NCBI GenBank assembly: GCA_900547725.1
Contig: URHR01000110.1
Coordinates: 1-5,283, forward strand
DNA: 5,283 nucleotides
Reading direction: 5' to 3'
DNA from: an uncultured Eubacteriales bacterium
GTDB lineage: Bacteria; Bacillota; Clostridia; Oscillospirales; CAG-272
Position numbers and translations under genes: made by a program. Shown piece by piece: positions 1-5,229 of the stretch. The notes beneath the pieces were generated by a model that was not told the origin of the DNA, ran no database searches, and saw only the letters and a list, made by a program, of their open reading frames with translations. Numbering within the stretch: position 1 is the stretch's first letter; each line of letters opens with the position of its first letter.

Positions 1-70
1 GAAGGTTCTTAGGGGACTTCTCCTTAAGAAGTCCCCTAAGTGGGGCTTGGGGCAAAGCCCCAAGGTCTTT
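1..70 (-). repeat. Interspersed palindromic repeat, copy 1 (two hairpins)
   Basis: This intergenic stretch contains two perfect inverted repeats back to back. The first has 14-bp arms at 8-21 and 27-40 around a 5-nt loop. The second has 8-bp arms at 46-53 and 57-64 around an AAA loop. Read on the minus strand, about 55 nt match the plus-strand sequence at 5206-5261, by eye at roughly 50 of 56 positions with one gap. The shared order is AAAGACCTTGGGGC, loop, GCCCCAA, then CTTAGGGGACTTCTT. The stretch has no coding potential. Such GC-rich palindromes lie between genes in many gut Clostridia (family knowledge). A mobile origin or a terminator role is inference. Confidence 0.75.
46..70 (+). terminator. 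Terminator-like hairpin of an upstream gene
   Basis: A perfect 8-bp stem (CTTGGGGC / GCCCCAAG, loop AAA) is followed by GTCTTT, so it could end a plus-strand transcript entering from before the window. The T-tract is short and broken by C, so termination strength is doubtful. It lies upstream of the ackA promoter and would insulate it. Confidence 0.45.
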
Positions 71-128
71 CCCTCGAGCCATTTTTGACTTTTTTGGGGG
101 GAGTTCGATAGAAATTTGCAAAAGGCAC

Positions 129-157
129 TTGTTTTTTTTTGCCTTATGCATTATAAT
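129..157 (+). promoter_or_regulatory. Sigma-A type promoter of ackA
   Basis: A TTGTTT -35 box at 129-134 and a perfect TATAAT -10 box at 152-157 are separated by exactly 17 nt. The -35 box runs into a T-run reaching to 140. Transcription would start near 164, giving a leader of about 65 nt before ackA. The leader contains a short CCCCG/CGGGG pairing (186-190 with 206-210) just upstream of the ribosome binding site. A weaker alternative promoter, TTGACT at 85-90 with TAGAAA at 109-114, lies just upstream. Confidence 0.8.
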
Positions 158-214
158 ATAAAGATGGAGACAGAAAGAATAACGACCCCGCGCAGCGCAG
201 TGGTACGGGGCGAT

Positions 215-221
215 GAGGAGG
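215..221 (+). promoter_or_regulatory. Ribosome binding site that sets the ackA start
   Basis: GAGGAGG lies 8 nt before the ATG at 230. It selects this start over the in-frame TTG at 116, which lies upstream of the promoter -10 box and could not be translated from that transcript. Confidence 0.85.
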
Positions 222-229
222 ATTTCTGC

Positions 230-1447
230 ATGAAAATTCTGGTTATCAACGCCGGTAGCTCGTCCATCAAGTATCAGCTGATCGATATGGAGACCGAACA
301 GGTGCTGGCAAAGGGACTGTGTGACCGTATCGGGATCGCGGGCGGCAACTTCAAGCATAAGGTCGATGGCAGAGAGGACTATAAACTCGACGTGCAGATG
401 AAGAACCACGCCGAGGCGGTTCAGCTGGTTCTGGACACGTTGGTTTCTCCCGAGCATGGCGTTATCAAGTCGCTGTCCGAGATTTCGGCAGTCGGACACC
501 GCGTCCTGCACGGCGGAGAGAAGTTCTCCGGCTCGGTGGTCATCGACGAGAAGGTCATCGCAACCATCGAGGAATGTTGCGAACTGGGGCCGCTCCATAA
601 CCCCCATAACCTTACGGGTATCCGCGCGTGCGAAAAACTGATGCCGGGTGTTCCGCAGGTCGCGGTCTTTGACACGGGCTTCCATCAGACCATGCCCGAT
701 TACGCGTATCTTTACGCGCTTCCCTACGAATACTACGAGAAGTACCACATCCGCCGCTACGGCTTCCACGGAACCAGCCACCGCTACGTCAGTATGCGCG
801 CGGCGGAAATGCTCGGCAAGAAGCCCGAGGAGTTGCGGATCGTGACCTGCCACCTTGGCAACGGCTCGTCCATTGCCGCAGTGAAGAACGGCAAGTGTTA
901 CGACACCACCATGGGGCTGACGCCGCTTGAGGGCATTCTCATGGGTACGCGGTGCGGCTCGATTGACCCCGCGATTGTTCCGCTCCTGATGAAGAAGGAG
1001 AACCTCACGCCCGATGAGATCGACACGATCATGAACAAGAAGTCGGGTATCCTTGGTCTGACGGGCGGCGTGACGAGCGACAACCGCGACATTGAAGAGG
1101 GCGCGCGCAACGGCAACAAGCGCTATCAGCTGATTGAGGCAATGCTCGTTCATCAGCTGACCAAGTACATCGGCGGTTATGCTGCGGCGATGGGAGGCGT
1201 GGACGCGATCGTATTCGCGGGCGGAATCGGCGAGAATAACCCGCACTACCGCAGTCGCGTGGCGGAAAATCTCGCGTTCCTCGGTGTGAAGATTGACGAG
1301 GAGCTGAACCAGAAGGCGAAGCGCACCTCGGTGGAATACGATATTTCCGCGCCCGACGCGCGCGTGAAGATGCTGGTCATTCCGACCAATGAGGAACTGA
1401 TGATTGCGAAGGACACCGAGGAGCTGACCCGCGGGCTGTGCAAATAA
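230..1447 (+). CDS. ackA: Acetate kinase
   Basis: This cytoplasmic enzyme of the ASKHA superfamily interconverts acetyl phosphate plus ADP with acetate plus ATP, the energy-yielding last step of acetate fermentation. The product is 405 aa, the usual length. Signatures run in order: the N-terminal phosphate-binding stretch MKILVINAGSSS (N7, S10, S12), GHRVLHGG with R91, LHNPHN with H123, FDTGFH with D148, RRYGFHGTSH with H180, HLGNGSS with N211, MGTRCG with R241, the GGIGEN loop near 331-336, and PTNEE with E388. All but the last match the residue numbers of the Methanosarcina thermophila active site (E384 there). The start is fixed by the GAGGAGG site and the promoter. A class II aldolase follows 46 nt downstream with no terminator between. 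No phosphotransacetylase gene (pta), its common partner, is visible; upstream lies only a repeat. Confidence 0.97.
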   Translation: MKILVINAGSSSIKYQLIDMETEQVLAKGLCDRIGIAGGNFKHKVDGREDYKLDVQMKNHAEAVQLVLDTLVSPEHGVIKSLSEISAVGHRVLHGGEKFSGSVVIDEKVIATIEECCELGPLHNPHNLTGIRACEKLMPGVPQVAVFDTGFHQTMPDYAYLYALPYEYYEKYHIRRYGFHGTSHRYVSMRAAEMLGKKPEELRIVTCHLGNGSSIAAVKNGKCYDTTMGLTPLEGILMGTRCGSIDPAIVPLLMKKENLTPDEIDTIMNKKSGILGLTGGVTSDNRDIEEGARNGNKRYQLIEAMLVHQLTKYIGGYAAAMGGVDAIVFAGGIGENNPHYRSRVAENLAFLGVKIDEELNQKAKRTSVEYDISAPDARVKMLVIPTNEELMIAKDTEELTRGLCK

Positions 1448-1493
1448 GAAAATAAAAAAGGAAATATTTAATTCCGAAAAGGAGCGATTTATC

Positions 1494-2210
1494 ATGACGG
1501 TGGAAGAAATCAAACAAGAAATCTGCGAGGTCGGACACAGACTGTACGACCACGGCTTTGTTGCCGCAAACGACGGCAATATTTCGGTCAAGGTTGGACC
1601 GAACGAGTACTACTGCACCCCCACGGGTGTTTCCAAGGGCTCTCTCACGCCCGATATGATCATCAAGATCGACGGCGAGGGCAACAAACTGGAGGGCAAG
1701 CTGAACCCCTCGTCGGAAATCAAGATGCACCTGCGCGTTTACCGCGAGCGCCCCGACGTCAACGCGGTTGTGCACGCGCATCCGCCTGTGGCGACCGCTT
1801 TCACGGTTGCGGGCATTCCGCTGGATCGCTACATTCTGCCCGAAGCGGTTCTGACGATCGGCGATATTCCGACCTGTGCTTACGGCACGCCTTCGACGAT
1901 GGAGATTCCCGATTCGCTGATGCCCTACATTCAGGAGCACGATGCGTTCATGCTGAAGAATCACGGCGCGCTGACGGTTGGCAACACGCTGACCCGCGCG
2001 ATGTTCACGATGGAAGAGGTGGAATTCAACGCGAACATCATGAAGATGGCGATGGAGCTTGGCAAGATTGAAGAGATTCCCGCCGACCAGATGGTCAAGC
2101 TGATGGATCTGCGCGTGAAGATGGGCTTCCCGGGCAAGCACCCGGGCTACAAGTCCGCCGAAGAGCGCGCCAAAGCCGACCCGAACAGCACGTTGAACAC
2201 GATGAAGTGA
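1494..2210 (+). CDS. Class II aldolase/adducin family protein, L-fuculose-phosphate aldolase-like
   Basis: This is a predicted zinc-dependent cytoplasmic aldolase of the FucA/AraD fold. Family members cleave or epimerise sugar phosphates; FucA splits L-fuculose 1-phosphate into dihydroxyacetone phosphate and L-lactaldehyde. The product is 238 aa, close to the 215 aa of E. coli FucA. The metal and catalytic set is complete: NDGNIS near 26-31, TPTGV near 42-46, NPSSE with the likely catalytic E75, HAHPP with zinc ligands H94 and H96, and KNHGAL with H157. These sit two residues beyond E73, H92, H94 and H155 of E. coli FucA. The start has AAAAGGAG at 1477-1484, 9 nt before ATG, and the gene ends in tandem stops TGA TAG. 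It probably shares a transcript with ackA. The substrate is not settled: fuculose, rhamnulose or ribulose phosphates, or 5-deoxyribulose 1-phosphate, are possible. The family is certain; the FucA name is a best guess. Confidence 0.9.
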   Translation: MTVEEIKQEICEVGHRLYDHGFVAANDGNISVKVGPNEYYCTPTGVSKGSLTPDMIIKIDGEGNKLEGKLNPSSEIKMHLRVYRERPDVNAVVHAHPPVATAFTVAGIPLDRYILPEAVLTIGDIPTCAYGTPSTMEIPDSLMPYIQEHDAFMLKNHGALTVGNTLTRAMFTMEEVEFNANIMKMAMELGKIEEIPADQMVKLMDLRVKMGFPGKHPGYKSAEERAKADPNSTLNTMK

Positions 2211-2215
2211 TAGGG

Positions 2216-2270
2216 AAGACCTTGGAGGGAGAGAGCCCCCTCTTAAAAGAGGGGATTCTGCCCTCCAAAC
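2216..2270 (+). repeat. Diverged relative of the end repeat, nested hairpins
   Basis: The stretch opens with AAGACCTTGG, as in the repeat copies at 1-70 (minus strand) and 5207-5229. Here the outer arms are TTGGAGGG (2222-2229) and CCCTCCAA (2261-2268) rather than TTGGGGC/GCCCCAA. An inner hairpin, CCCCTCTT (2237-2244) with AAGAGGGG (2247-2254), is inserted in the loop. Both ends continue with AAACC after the outer arm. It starts 5 nt after the aldolase stop codon. There is no T-tract on the plus strand after it, so it is not a convincing terminator for the aldolase. Confidence 0.6.
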
Positions 2271-2287
2271 CTCCCTCTCTCACCGAG

Positions 2288-2368
2288 AACTTCCCCCATG
2301 TCCCCGCCACTACATGAGCGAAATTTTGTTTCGCTTTGTATGGCGGCGGGGTCGTGGGGGAAGTTTTT
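2288..2368 (+). terminator. Long imperfect hairpin with T-tract, probable ackA-aldolase operon terminator
   Basis: A perfect 11-bp stem (AACTTCCCCCA at 2288-2298 with TGGGGGAAGTT at 2355-2365) runs straight into TTT and then GTTGGTTTT. Inside it the pairing continues: CCGCCA (2304-2309) with TGGCGG (2341-2346), TACA (2311-2314) with TGTA (2337-2340), and AGCGAAA (2317-2323) with TTTCGCT (2329-2335) around a TTTTG loop. This is far larger than a normal intrinsic terminator, so it may be a repeat element or small structured RNA that also terminates transcription. It lies 78 nt after the aldolase stop and upstream of the next promoter. Confidence 0.65.
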
Positions 2369-2567
2369 GTTGGTTTTGGAGGTAGGAAATTTTTGCAGCG
2401 TGCGGCTTCGCGCCCGATTGGTGGCGGGAGGTGCGTAGAGAGTGTATGCCTTTCGTAAGCGACTGATGAGGGGGATAAATCTTATTCAACCAATGCGGCT
2501 GTTGCTGTTTCAAATCGCTATCAATCGGACTTTGACCCCAATATCGGCAGTATTTTTCCGCTTCTCC
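2369..2567. other. Gene-free stretch, nothing recognised
   Basis: No ribosome-binding-site-supported reading frame, RNA gene or convincing repeat was found here. A plus-strand frame opens at 2442 and runs into the next gene, but it lies upstream of that gene's promoter and has no good ribosome binding site, so it is not taken as coding. Reduced GC and T-rich patches appear towards the promoter at 2568. Confidence 0.5.
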
Positions 2568-2596
2568 TTGACAATCCCTCCGAACTGTGCTAAAAT
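2568..2596 (+). promoter_or_regulatory. Sigma-A promoter of the DUF624-like gene
   Basis: A perfect TTGACA -35 box (2568-2573), a 17-nt spacer and a TAAAAT -10 box (2591-2596) are present, with an extended -10 TGC directly before the -10 box. Transcription would begin near 2603, leaving a leader of only about 25 nt. Confidence 0.9.
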
Positions 2597-2613
2597 AGTA
2601 GTATTCCAAGCAA

Positions 2614-2619
2614 AGAGGA
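2614..2619 (+). promoter_or_regulatory. Ribosome binding site for a TTG start
   Basis: AGAGGA lies 8 nt before the TTG at 2628. Together with the promoter just upstream it selects this non-ATG start; the next in-frame ATG is about 50 codons downstream, inside the first membrane segment. Confidence 0.7.
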
Positions 2620-2627
2620 CAACCGAA

Positions 2628-3647
2628 TTGAAAGATTTTTTCAAAAAGCATACGCTCTATAATCTGTTCAACGCGAACGGAAACCGTGAGCAGGACGCGC
2701 CCGAAGAGGACACGCGCCCCACTCTGCGGCGCTTTTTCCGTCTGCTCCGACGCAAGTTCTGGCGGCTCATCACGCTGAACATGATGATGCTTCCCATGGT
2801 AGCGCCGATTCTGGTCGGTGTGTTTCTCTACCTCGGGATGCACAAAACCCCAACGGCAAACAATGTGATTTTTCCGCAGATCTTCGGCGCGGGGCTGATC
2901 TCCAACTCCACCGAGGCAACCTTCCTCTCCGATCTGTTCGGCGCGCAGTTTCTCATCCCCGCCTATCAGAACACGGCGTCCTATGTCGGCATCGGTATCT
3001 GCGTGGGCTTTCTGGTTCTGACCTTCGGTTGGCAGAACATCGGCGCAACCTACATCCTGCGCGGCCTTGTGCGCGGTGACCCCGTGTTTCCCTTCTCCGA
3101 TTATGTCTACGCGGTCAAGCGGAACTGGAAACAGGGCTTTTTCCTCGGTCTGATCGACGCGGCGATCCTCTTTTTCCTCGGCTTTGACTTCATGTTCTTC
3201 TATAATCAGACGGGGACTTTCAAAATGGACGTGATGTACTTCGCGATCTTCGCCATTGCCTTTATCTACTTCTTTATGCGGTTTTACATCTATCTGCTCC
3301 AGATCACCTTCAATCTGAACATCCGCAAGATTTTCAAGAACGCGCTGATCTTCTCGGTGCTCGGCTTCAAGCGCAACATCATGGGCGCGCTCGGCATTCT
3401 TTCGCTGACCGCAATCGCCGTGGCGCTGATTGCCCTGTTTGCCGCGCTGCTGGGCGGAAACATTGCAATCCCGCTGATTCTGCCATTCCTGTATTACCTC
3501 TCTTTCACCGCCTTCATGGCGGCATACGCCGCCTACCCCATCATCGACCGCTACATGATCGCCCCTTATGCGGATGGAGCGGACGGTGACGGAGAGGCGG
3601 AGGATTCCATGGAAACAACCGATACAGCACCGTCATCTGCCGATTAA
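2628..3647 (+). CDS. DUF624 (YesL-like) family membrane protein
   Basis: This is a predicted integral membrane protein of unknown function, 339 aa from the TTG start. A charged cytoplasmic N-terminus (to about 45, with an Arg-rich LRRFFRLLRRKFWR patch) precedes about six hydrophobic segments near 47-70, 118-143, 170-190, 200-224, 251-275 and 279-303. The family-like stretch GATYILRGLVRGDPVFPF, then a Tyr/Lys-rich run to NWKQG (139-170), resembles the core of YesL/DUF624 proteins, which in Bacillus sit with carbohydrate uptake genes. The C-terminus is a hydrophilic acidic tail (315-339). It is longer than the roughly 200-aa YesL proteins because of the N-terminal extension, the 72-117 loop and the tail. 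It is transcribed alone from its own promoter, and its last 15 bp overlap the converging deacetylase gene. Assignment to the family is by motif memory; function is unknown. Confidence 0.8.
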   Translation: MKDFFKKHTLYNLFNANGNREQDAPEEDTRPTLRRFFRLLRRKFWRLITLNMMMLPMVAPILVGVFLYLGMHKTPTANNVIFPQIFGAGLISNSTEATFLSDLFGAQFLIPAYQNTASYVGIGICVGFLVLTFGWQNIGATYILRGLVRGDPVFPFSDYVYAVKRNWKQGFFLGLIDAAILFFLGFDFMFFYNQTGTFKMDVMYFAIFAIAFIYFFMRFYIYLLQITFNLNIRKIFKNALIFSVLGFKRNIMGALGILSLTAIAVALIALFAALLGGNIAIPLILPFLYYLSFTAFMAAYAAYPIIDRYMIAPYADGADGDGEAEDSMETTDTAPSSAD

Positions 3648-4313
3648 ACGGCTGACCGTTACCGGTTCATATCCTTCACCCAGAAGCCTTGGAAGCACGA
3701 TTTCCAAGGCTTCCGGCGTTTTACTGTGCGTCGTGTAGTCGTGCATGAGCACGATTGCCCCGGGCTTGACCTCGCGCATGACGTGGTTGACGATTGCGCC
3801 GGTTTCTTTGGTCTCCCAATCGCGGGTATCCACGCTCCAAAGAACAACGGTATATCCGCGACAGACGGCGCAGCTTTTCACGGCTTCGCTGACCACGCCC
3901 TCGGGCGGGCGGAAGAGCGTTGGATGGTATCCGAGTGTGGACTCCATGACCGCCTCGCACTGTTTCAGCTCCTCGGTGAGTGTCGGACCGTCCATTTTGG
4001 TCAGCCGATGATGCGAATAAGTGTGGTTTCCGATCTCATGCCCGCGCCGCAGAACCTCTTTTGCAACTTCGGGGTAATACTCCACATTCGACCCGATCAT
4101 GAAAAAGGTCGCTTTGACCCCGTAGCGGTCGAGGATATCCAGAATGCGATAGGTGTAGGAGGGGTGCGGACCGTCATCAAAGGTGAGCGCGATTTTTCGC
4201 GTTTCGGGGTCTGCGGAATGGTGGACAACGCGCTCCGCCGCGGCGTGTTGCGGCAACGCGACCGCCGCCAGAATCAGTGCAAGCAGACCCGCAAGCATCC
4301 GCCGCCGTCTCAT
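3633..4313 (-). CDS. Secreted polysaccharide deacetylase (CE4/NodB domain)
   Basis: This is a predicted exported metal-dependent deacetylase of carbohydrate esterase family 4, which removes N-acetyl groups from peptidoglycan or related amino-sugar polymers. The product is 226 aa. It has an Arg-rich signal peptide with a hydrophobic core (7-20) and a likely cleavage site after AAA (about 26). NodB motifs are in order: TFDDGP with D46 and D47 (motif 1), GNHTYSHH with H97 and H101 (motif 2), RPPEG at 135-139 (motif 3, with Glu where Tyr is usual), VDTRDW at 161-166 (motif 4) and LMHD at 189-192 (motif 5). The catalytic Asp and metal ligands are all present. It starts within the stop codon of the PdaA-like gene (ATGA overlap) with GGAGG (4321-4325) 7 nt upstream, so the two are probably translationally coupled. 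A peptidoglycan substrate is likely but unproven. Confidence 0.92.
   Translation of the reverse strand: MRRRRMLAGLLALILAAVALPQHAAAERVVHHSADPETRKIALTFDDGPHPSYTYRILDILDRYGVKATFFMIGSNVEYYPEVAKEVLRRGHEIGNHTYSHHRLTKMDGPTLTEELKQCEAVMESTLGYHPTLFRPPEGVVSEAVKSCAVCRGYTVVLWSVDTRDWETKETGAIVNHVMREVKPGAIVLMHDYTTHSKTPEALEIVLPRLLGEGYEPVTVSRLIGR
3683..3722 (+). terminator. Candidate terminator of the DUF624-like gene, inside the opposite CDS
   Basis: A perfect inverted repeat with 12-bp arms, GAAGCCTTGGAA (3683-3694) and TTCCAAGGCTTC (3702-3713), has a 7-nt loop. It begins 36 nt after the plus-strand stop codon and is followed by CGGCG then TTTT (3719-3722). The stem is strong but the T-tract is short and displaced, so intrinsic termination is only a candidate. 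It simultaneously encodes part of the C-terminus of the minus-strand deacetylase (about residues 201-211). Confidence 0.45.
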
Positions 4314-5122
4314 TCCGCCGCCTCCGTTGCGCCGCCCGTCAGCTCGTCCAGCGTGCCGAAACGGTAGCCCTGCGCCCGCATTTCGCGTATCACGTCACCG
4401 AGAATCGCCGCATTGGTTGCCGATGTGGGATGCAGGAGCATGACCTCGCCGTTATGGGTATTGTCGAGGATCATCTGTCTGGCTTTCTCCAACGATGGTT
4501 GCTTATTGTTATCCCAATCCGCGTAGGCGAAGCTCCAGAAGATGGTTTTATAGCCGTTTCTCTGCGCGCAGGCAAGGTTTGCTTCACTGAAGCGGCCTTC
4601 CGGAGGGCGGTAGTAATGCGACAGCTCGCACCCCGTCAATGCTCGGTAGGCTTCCTCCAATCCGTGCAGCTCGGCAAGAAGGGTTTCGTCGCTCTCGCGG
4701 CTCATGTCCTTATGGTGCATGGTATGATTTCCAACGGTATGCCCTTCCGCCGCCATGCGTTTGACCAATTCGGGCTCATGTCGGATAAGGCCGTCGAGAA
4801 TAAAGAAACATCCCGTGACCTGCTCCTCCTTGAGGGTATCGAGGATTTTCTCCACGCTCGCATTCCCGTACCCTGCGTCGAAAGTCAGGTAGGCGACCTT
4901 TTCCGCGTCATCCGCGTTACTGTGGCGGTGGTCGACATAGTAGCCGTCGAACTGTTCGACGAAGGACAGCTCCCCAGCGCTCGGTTGGGCATGGTTTTTG
5001 ACATGGACGCAATACCAACCGTACCCGCTTGCGGCATCCGGGACAAGTTGCCACGCTCCGATGATCAGCGCCACTGCGGTCACGGTAAACACAATTTTTG
5101 AAAATTTCGTTTTCAGCGTCAT
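4310..5122 (-). CDS. pdaA: PdaA-like delta-lactam-biosynthetic de-N-acetylase
   Basis: This is a predicted CE4 deacetylase of the PdaA type. In Bacillus PdaA removes the acetyl group from N-acetylmuramic acid during muramic delta-lactam formation in the spore cortex. The product is 270 aa, near the 263 aa of B. subtilis PdaA. It begins with a short basic stretch and one hydrophobic segment (10-28), a signal peptide or membrane anchor. Motifs: YLTFDAGYGN at 78-87 (D82, with Ala83 where canonical NodB proteins have a second Asp), VTGCFF, GNHTMHH with H133 and H137, YYRPPEG at 170-176, FWSFAYADW at 195-203 and LLHPTS at 229-234. B. subtilis PdaA likewise lacks the second Asp and shares the TFD-GY, FWS-A-DW and LLH patterns. 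The start is set by AAAGGAG, 9 nt upstream of ATG, over an in-frame TTG at 5203. It is first of a coupled pair. Confidence 0.87.
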   Translation of the reverse strand: MTLKTKFSKIVFTVTAVALIIGAWQLVPDAASGYGWYCVHVKNHAQPSAGELSFVEQFDGYYVDHRHSNADDAEKVAYLTFDAGYGNASVEKILDTLKEEQVTGCFFILDGLIRHEPELVKRMAAEGHTVGNHTMHHKDMSRESDETLLAELHGLEEAYRALTGCELSHYYRPPEGRFSEANLACAQRNGYKTIFWSFAYADWDNNKQPSLEKARQMILDNTHNGEVMLLHPTSATNAAILGDVIREMRAQGYRFGTLDELTGGATEAAE

Positions 5123-5131
5123 TTTTTCACG

Positions 5132-5138
5132 CTCCTTT
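5132..5138 (-). promoter_or_regulatory. Ribosome binding site that sets the pdaA-like start
   Basis: On the minus strand AAAGGAG lies 9 nt before the ATG at 5122. The longer frame opening at TTG 5203 lies in a poly-T run of the flanking hairpin and would add 27 basic residues ahead of the hydrophobic anchor, so it is not used. Confidence 0.85.
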
Positions 5139-5200
5139 CGTTTCTCGTCAACAGTTTCGGCTCTTTTTCGGCGCGTTAGTCCTTGAAAAATTTGAAAAAA

Positions 5201-5229
5201 CAAAAAAAGACCTTGGGGCTCTGCCCCAA
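5201..5229 (-). terminator. Terminator-like hairpin upstream of the pdaA-like gene
   Basis: On the minus strand a perfect 7-bp stem (TTGGGGC / GCCCCAA, 3-nt loop) is followed by GGTC and a run of seven T, then GTTTTTT. This is a better terminator than its counterpart at 46-70. It would stop minus-strand transcripts entering from beyond the window, about 80 nt before the pdaA-like start. Confidence 0.55.

Noticed and set aside
116..229. N-terminal extension of acetate kinase from a TTG at 116
   Set aside because: It spans the promoter -10 box, has no family similarity, and a strong ribosome binding site stands before ATG 230, where the family's MKILVINAGSSS begins.
1377..2141. Minus-strand open frame of 254 codons
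   Set aside because: It lies opposite the aldolase and the ackA end. Its His/Arg/Asn-rich composition is typical of an antisense shadow and it has no recognisable domain.
2532..2556. TTGACC and TATTTT resembling a promoter
   Set aside because: The spacer is only 13 nt and a far better promoter lies at 2568-2596.
2310..2843. Minus-strand open frame of 177 codons across the intergenic region
   Set aside because: It covers a hairpin, a promoter and the start of the opposite gene; its composition is low-complexity and basic, with no domain and no ribosome binding site.
3726..4367. Plus-strand open frame of 213 codons
   Set aside because: Antisense shadow of the NodB-domain deacetylase.
4277..5101. 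Plus-strand open frame of 274 codons
   Set aside because: It lies wholly opposite the PdaA-like gene, whose motifs are unmistakable; no domain or good start is seen.
5123..5200. Sporulation sigma-factor promoter for the PdaA-like gene
   Set aside because: Expected from PdaA biology, but I could not find -35 and -10 boxes with a credible match on the minus strand; only a partial ACTA resemblance was seen.
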